Position numbers and translations under genes: made by a program. Source: Amoeboaphelidium protococcarum (lineage: Eukaryota; Aphelidiomycota; Aphelidea). From it: 64,000 nucleotides of DNA. This document shows, piece after piece, positions 59,852-64,000 of this stretch; within the stretch, counting starts at the first letter, position 1; every line of letters starts with the position of its first letter. Where the stretch lies: contig JALECJ010000256.1 in the NCBI GenBank assembly GCA_023515745.1, positions 1,054,001 through 1,118,000 of the forward strand, in the 5' to 3' direction. The notes beneath the pieces are model-generated. The model did no database searches. It was not told where the DNA came from and saw only the letters and a list, made by a program, of their open reading frames with translations.

Positions 59852-61042
59852 TCATTTACGCTTCTTGAGTTCTTCAAATCTCCTGGCCAGTTCATCAAAA
59901 TCTGGATCTTCACTCTCTTTAGGCGATTTCTCCTTTTCAGTTGGTGGAGGAGGTAGAGGGACACTTGGTAGATTGTCCACGTCACTATTATTATTATTAT
60001 CTCGCTGCTATTACTACTACTGATTCTACTAAAATTACTGCTACTACTACTACTATCCATTCATAAGACCATCTTTCTTGTCATTAAATCCAAACTGATC
60101 TTGAGGAAATTACGACTACTATTCATTATCGGAATCTGGCAACTATGGGATAGTCGGACCTTATGATTATTACTATTACTAGTTAGGCATTACTGGAGCT
60201 GAAGGTTAATTCTACGGAGATATTACAGTGCTTGGTCTCTATGCACCTTATTGCTGCAATTAATACTACTATTATTATCCAGTTTACTACTATTAAGAAT
60301 CCTGAGTATAACCAGATTATTACTAATCATGAGTAGGAGATGAATAGTCTGGAGGCTGAGCAGGACGCATAAGATCCTACTACTGTTAACCATTACCACC
60401 TAGGAATAGGGGAATATTATTCTTACTACCAGCACCGATCGCTCCATATGAAGATGTCAACTTCAAATGTCTTTCTTCATCAAAGTCCACATGAAAAGTC
60501 TTACAAATCTCTCTAACATACGCTGTGACCAGTTCTTCAGACGGACGTTGAACACTAAGGCGACTGACCACACGCGGATTCACCTGGCCGAGTCGATTCT
60601 ACCCCGCAGCCTCATAGTACTCCCTACCAAATTTAGATTTCAAGTACTGAGCAATTGTAACCAGTTCCTTGAGATCAGCGGAACATCTAGGCGCCGCGTA
60701 TATCAGCGACTACACAGACTCTTGGATTCCCTCATCTACAACCACCATGGATGACTTGGATCTGCCCAGTTTGTTATTATTATTAGTGGGATTGTCGATC
60801 AGACCGAACCTGGCAATTAAAATCTCACACAGCAAAGATAAAACTTCAAATGCTTCAATCAGATAATCTTCTCTAATCACAGACTCCACCTTGATCCTGG
60901 CACTCTCATGCTTACCATCAGCCACCAGGTTGGCAATCTCTTTCCGCACATGGGTACTCAGTGACTACTTCTTTGCGGACATGGCCTTTATTCTCTGCTA
61001 TAACAATTTCAAGTTCAATTTCAACTTTTAAGAATTATACAT
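59852..61042 (-). CDS. IST1: IST1, ESCRT-III regulator
   Basis: 396 aa, minus strand, ATG 61040-61042 to TGA 59852-59854. The IST1 helical domain spans residues 1-175: KLKLNLKLLQQRIKAMSAKK, VRKEIANLVADGKHESARIKVE, YLIEAFEVLSLLCEILIARF, DEGIQESVQSLIYAAPRCS, ELVTIAQYLKSKFG and NPRVVSRLSVQRPSEELV. A 190-residue Gln/Pro-rich linker with runs of eight or more Gln follows, largely encoded by TAA/TAG. The protein ends in DFDELARRFEELKKR, which matches the MIT-interacting motif that binds Vps4. IST1 with Did2/CHMP1 regulates Vps4 in endosomal sorting and cytokinesis. Confidence 0.93.
60016..60060. repeat. CTA-type trinucleotide tract encoding poly-Gln
   Basis: TACTACTACTGATTCTACTA and similar runs inside the IST1 gene read as TAG/TAA repeats on the coding strand, giving poly-Gln. 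Comparable tracts occur at 42570-42612 (IML1) and 58370-58425 (Rogdi-like). In the standard code they would be stop arrays. Confidence 0.7.
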
Positions 61043-61271
61043 ATTCAGTCAAGATCTTTACTCTAATGTCAACTATTTACAATGAGATGATAGTGGGTAT
61101 ATTCAATGAGTAGTGTCAAAGAGAGAGGATTCGAATCTTGAGACTAACAAATGGAAAGGAAAGAAAGTCAAAAGAGCGCGGAGATCAGCGCCTTTTCGTA
61201 ATCGTGGAGATCAACGACTGGTCATTAAGTGCTGTAGTAAAGCTGTGCATATACACGCTGAAAGTAGTAAA

Positions 61272-61890
61272 ATGTTTGATCCTAAAGCACTCAAGTCTGT
61301 GTTAAACGATATTCTGAACAGTGGTTAATAATATGGATTGCTCGCTGCCTTAGTGTTGAATGTTGATGGAAGTGTTATTTGTTAATCAATGGTGGCTGGT
61401 TAATCCTCCGGTTTGAATAGTCAAATAGTTGCCACTTTTGCTTGCTCTTCCCTGTTCTTGTACAATGATAGTCGTGGTAAGGATGCATAGCGGCTTATCA
61501 CTCAGCAAATGATAGAGACGGATAAGGTATGTTGTTTACTTTAACTAAAGCGATTAGTCATTAAGTAAGTTTCTGACGCGTGTAGTATCGACTACTAGTA
61601 AAATTGGTTACAGTCTCTTTAAATTCTGATCAACTCAGTGACACTGCAGAAGATGAAGCGTTAAATTTGATATTTGTTCTTGTTGGAAGTACTGACAAGT
61701 CGCCATGGGGATTATTTCTGAAACAGGTATGTCTTCAGTAGTTTACTTGTAGTATTATTTATTCTGTTGTATTAAATCAAATGTGTAGATGGACAAGTTG
61801 AAATCTTTCGCCGTGTCTTTCAATGAGCCCATGCAACGGCGCGCAGTTCAAGCCCAAAGCGACGCGTTGGAATCCTCTTCGTAGAATTGA
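61272..61890 (+). CDS. LAMTOR2 (p14), Ragulator roadblock-domain subunit
   Basis: 165 aa in three exons: 61272-61526, 61586-61726, 61789-61890 (TGA 61888-61890). Introns are 59 and 62 nt (both GTATGT...TGTAG). The roadblock/LC7 fold starts at once: MFDPKALKSVLND matches the LAMTOR2 start MLRPKALxxVL, then YGLLAALVLNVDGSVI, NSQIVATFACSSLFLYN and ALNLIFVLVGSTDKSPWG. KLKSFAVSFNEPMQ corresponds to the final helix ending in EEPL. With LAMTOR3 it scaffolds Rag GTPases and MAPK at lysosomes. An upstream open stretch from 61113 in the same frame has no ATG and is treated as 5' UTR. Confidence 0.8.
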
Positions 61891-61939
61891 ATCGGTTGTT
61901 GATCTCAAGAATACCAAAGTGTGTGAATATATCATTTGA

Positions 61940-62834
61940 ATGATTACAGATAAAGTTATTGCTATTATTGAGGCATGTGTACATGTCATTTTACATAAAC
62001 ATAAATTGTATCCGGTGGAAGCTTTTCATTTAGTAAATTTCGCCCCATCAGCTATGGCATAATAATAGCGATATACAGATGGAATGCTGAGTGATCATCA
62101 TATCAATAAGAGCAAGGTTAAACTTACTGATGGCGGAACGTCTGTAAAATGTGATAAACATCTCTTTAAGAATTCAATGCAGATTTATCAATGTAAATCA
62201 CCGCTAGTCTTGTAATATATTGAAAGTATTGTGAATTGGTTGCGATAGTACAAGGACAGTGTTGAGGCTTTTTCAGTGTCTATTCTGCGTAAAAGTTAAG
62301 CTGGAGATTAACCATCGCTGGGCGCATCATCTACAATGTTTGATACTTCTCAAGATTAAAGTCTAGATTCGCAGCAAGTCGCGCCTAAACTCATTATGAG
62401 ATACGTGTTTGATGTCGCGTAATTGAATCAGCTAACTCTGGAAGATGGTGACTTACTGTCCTTTGTGAGAAGACTGCAAGCAAAAGTTGTGAATGATAAA
62501 TTTGTATCTAAAGCTGGAGAACTCTCATGGAGCGTCGCTGTAAGATTTCAGCAATAATCTCTGTAAAATGAATGGATAAGTCTAGACTCTTATGAGTTGG
62601 GAACTGATGACCACATCCTAGAAGTCCGTGAATACGATAGCATAAGATCAATATCTAGCGGTGGAAACAAATTGAACCTTTTTAGTGTATCATATCAATA
62701 ATAATAATTAAAATCAAATTTCATTTCCACCACTCTAAATTATACTCATCTTTAATCTTTTCAATTTCTAGAGTCCTCTCCTTTGCCAGCTATGCATTCA
62801 TTTACTTTTTTAAACGTCTCTACACAATATATGA
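61940..62834 (+). CDS. REV7: REV7/MAD2L2 HORMA-domain protein
   Basis: HORMA domain from ATG 61940: AIIEACVHVILHKHKLYPVEAF matches the REV7 start, then YIESIVNWLRQYKDSVEAFSVSIL, LIMRYVFDVAQL, DGDLLSFVRRLQAKVV and LEVREYDSIRSISS near the seat-belt end. REV7 links Rev3 and Rev1 in polymerase zeta (translesion synthesis). The C-terminus is uncertain. After SVSYQ comes TAA TAA TAA (62703-62711), which would be three Gln, and the frame stays open to TGA 63092-63094, antisense through the next gene. A spliced model (GTATCA at 62687 to TTCTAG at 62771) ends at TGA 62832-62834 and is used here, giving 269 aa. Confidence 0.75.
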
Positions 62835-63020
62835 TAGAATACAAAATCAAGACAGTGATTATGACGTGCGTACCTGTTATCGCATGCAACTAGTCATTGA
62901 TTCAAAGAGTGAATTGCAATCGCCACGTAGTCGAGACATTGTAGAATCATTACATTCAACATACTTTTCAATCACGTCCTGACATGGCTTATAAAGTGGA
63001 TCGTCTTTCAATGGATGCAT
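62721..63020 (-). CDS. CMC2-like twin CX9C mitochondrial protein
   Basis: 81 aa on the minus strand; exon 1 63020-62874, 54-nt intron 62820-62873 (GTACGC...TGTGTAG), exon 2 62819-62721 (TGA 62721-62723). The start is MHPLKDDP, as in CMC2 (MHPxLxxx). Two CX9C motifs: CQDVIEKYVEC and CNSLFESMTSC, which should form the coiled-coil-helix-coiled-coil-helix hairpin oxidised by Mia40 in the intermembrane space. A basic helix (RRLKKQMNAQLAKER) and a Glu-rich tail follow. CMC2 assists cytochrome c oxidase assembly. It overlaps the 3' part of the convergent REV7 reading. Confidence 0.75.
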
Positions 63021-63283
63021 TTCGTAATAGGATCAACAGCACACGCTTTGGAAATGACAGTGTATAAAAGAAAGTGCGACAGAATTTGAGCTGAGAAACA
63101 ACAATGAGCTCGCCATTTCGGATCAACTTTTCGATCGTCGAACATAATTTTGTTGTTTCATTCATTGTCTATCACTTGCTGCATTGTTGACGGAATATAA
63201 TAATTTGTTCATACAAATAGTACTCCATTATCATCATGATGCATCCCCGAAGATAAAGATTTAAGCCGGATAGAGTGTCGATA

Positions 63284-64000
63284 ATGTCAAGGCGAAAGTT
63301 CTATGTGCTAGTGTCAACATTCACTTTGATCATGCTCAGTGTCCTGTTATTTAACTTTCGGGCCAACTACTCAAAGTCTATTCCTGTGTAGAATTCATAA
63401 ATTTAAAATTCATAGTCTGCATCTACTCGCATCTCTACTACAGTCAAGACTTCAGTTCCTATGACCTCTTAATAATTGGCTGTTAAAACTCCTTCGCCTG
63501 TTCATCCTGCGATCGTATAGCCCTCGACTTCAACTCTGACGTCTACAACTGCTCCATCTATCCCACTACCGACTTAAACTGCTGTATAATAGAATTCATT
63601 GAATGATACAAAATGTCAAGATTAAGTTAAACTTAAAACTGCGTTATGTATCACTGGAGCAGTTAGATCATTTCTGGTCCCTGAAGTTCATTAATCAATA
63701 CAGAAATATGTAATAGATGCACTTCACGCTGATGGAAATGATGTTGATGTTTATTTTGATGCTATGATAGATTAGACTTGCGATGCATCGATGTCTGCGG
63801 AATAGTTGGATAAATTCAGACATTGTAAGAGATTTCTTGAAATTGCAAAGAGCATGTCTGCCAAAGTCATTTAGACCAAGAACGAGATCGAATGTTCATC
63901 AAACTATTTAAAAGATCATAGATGTTGTTAGAATGATATTCATGCCGATCAACAGTCGTTTGCCGGTTTCTTTTAGTATCAGAGGAAGAGACATTGCCTT
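63284..64000 (+). CDS. Type II membrane protein, glycosyltransferase-like (3' end outside window)
   Basis: 239 codons from ATG 63284 to the window edge. N-terminal basic residues (MSRRKF) and one helix (YVLVSTFTLIMLSVLLFNF) give a type II signal anchor, followed by a Thr/Ser/Gln-rich stem of about 100 residues, many Gln as TAA/TAG. The luminal domain starts with LKTALCITGAVRSFLVPEV and ALHADGNDVDVYFDAMID. This fits the start of a Golgi glycosyltransferase-like family in which an ALCITG strand precedes a helix and a D-rich strand. Catalytic motif and end are not in the window. Confidence 0.5.

Overview
The window is nuclear DNA from a unicellular eukaryote that uses a variant genetic code: TAA and TAG are read as glutamine and TGA is the only stop. 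This is seen directly. Conserved genes (MCM4, an AMPK-like kinase, IML1, IST1, eIF3f, arginase, D-amino-acid oxidase) read through dozens of in-frame TAA/TAG codons, several at positions that are glutamine across the family, and each ends at TGA. Introns are short (about 46-100 nt, GT...AG, often ending TGTAG). Gene content looks fungal or near-fungal: Gin4/SAD kinase with KA1, AIM18-type chalcone-isomerase fold, IST1, Rogdi/Rav2, D-amino-acid oxidase with a peroxisomal tail. Secreted wall-degrading hydrolases are also present. Together this suggests an early-diverging relative of fungi such as an algal-parasitic aphelid. That assignment is inference; the code change is not.

Left part (1-30 kb): gene-poor, repeat-rich and full of broken genes. 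In order: a 3'-5' exonuclease with a 1-nt frame break; a truncated subtilisin; two tandem copies of a two-PAS-domain gene; an F-box/LRR gene carrying a near-perfect hairpin; an interrupted membrane protein; a receptor-like kinase; a secreted protein; a 5-oxoprolinase/HAD relic; a zinc-finger endonuclease/exonuclease/phosphatase-fold nuclease; a relic DDE-type transposon; an intact Crypton-like tyrosine-recombinase element; a secreted GH10 xylanase; two hypothetical genes; and a second secreted glycoside-hydrolase-like enzyme.

Right part (30-64 kb): dense housekeeping genes with short spacers. In order: a large hypothetical protein, mitochondrial uL30, a Caprin-like protein, a Gin4/SAD kinase, AIM18-like, IML1/DEPDC5, an FBXO3-like F-box/ApaG protein, mitochondrial enoyl reductase, arginase, a PQ-loop transporter, an acidic/basic nuclear-type protein, eIF3f, a DTW-domain tRNA modification enzyme, D-amino-acid oxidase, a second PQ-loop protein, MCM4, Rogdi/Rav2, IST1, LAMTOR2, REV7, CMC2 and a type II membrane glycosyltransferase-like protein cut by the window edge.

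Functional threads: IML1 (GATOR1), LAMTOR2 (Ragulator), Rogdi/Rav2 (V-ATPase assembly) and two PQ-loop membrane proteins all act at or near the lysosome/vacuole-TORC1 axis, within 25 kb. uL30m, AIM18, the enoyl reductase and CMC2 are mitochondrial. The two secreted hydrolases fit digestion of algal or plant-type walls. Coordinates for spliced genes give the whole span; exon limits are in the text. All boundaries were read by eye from the sequence.
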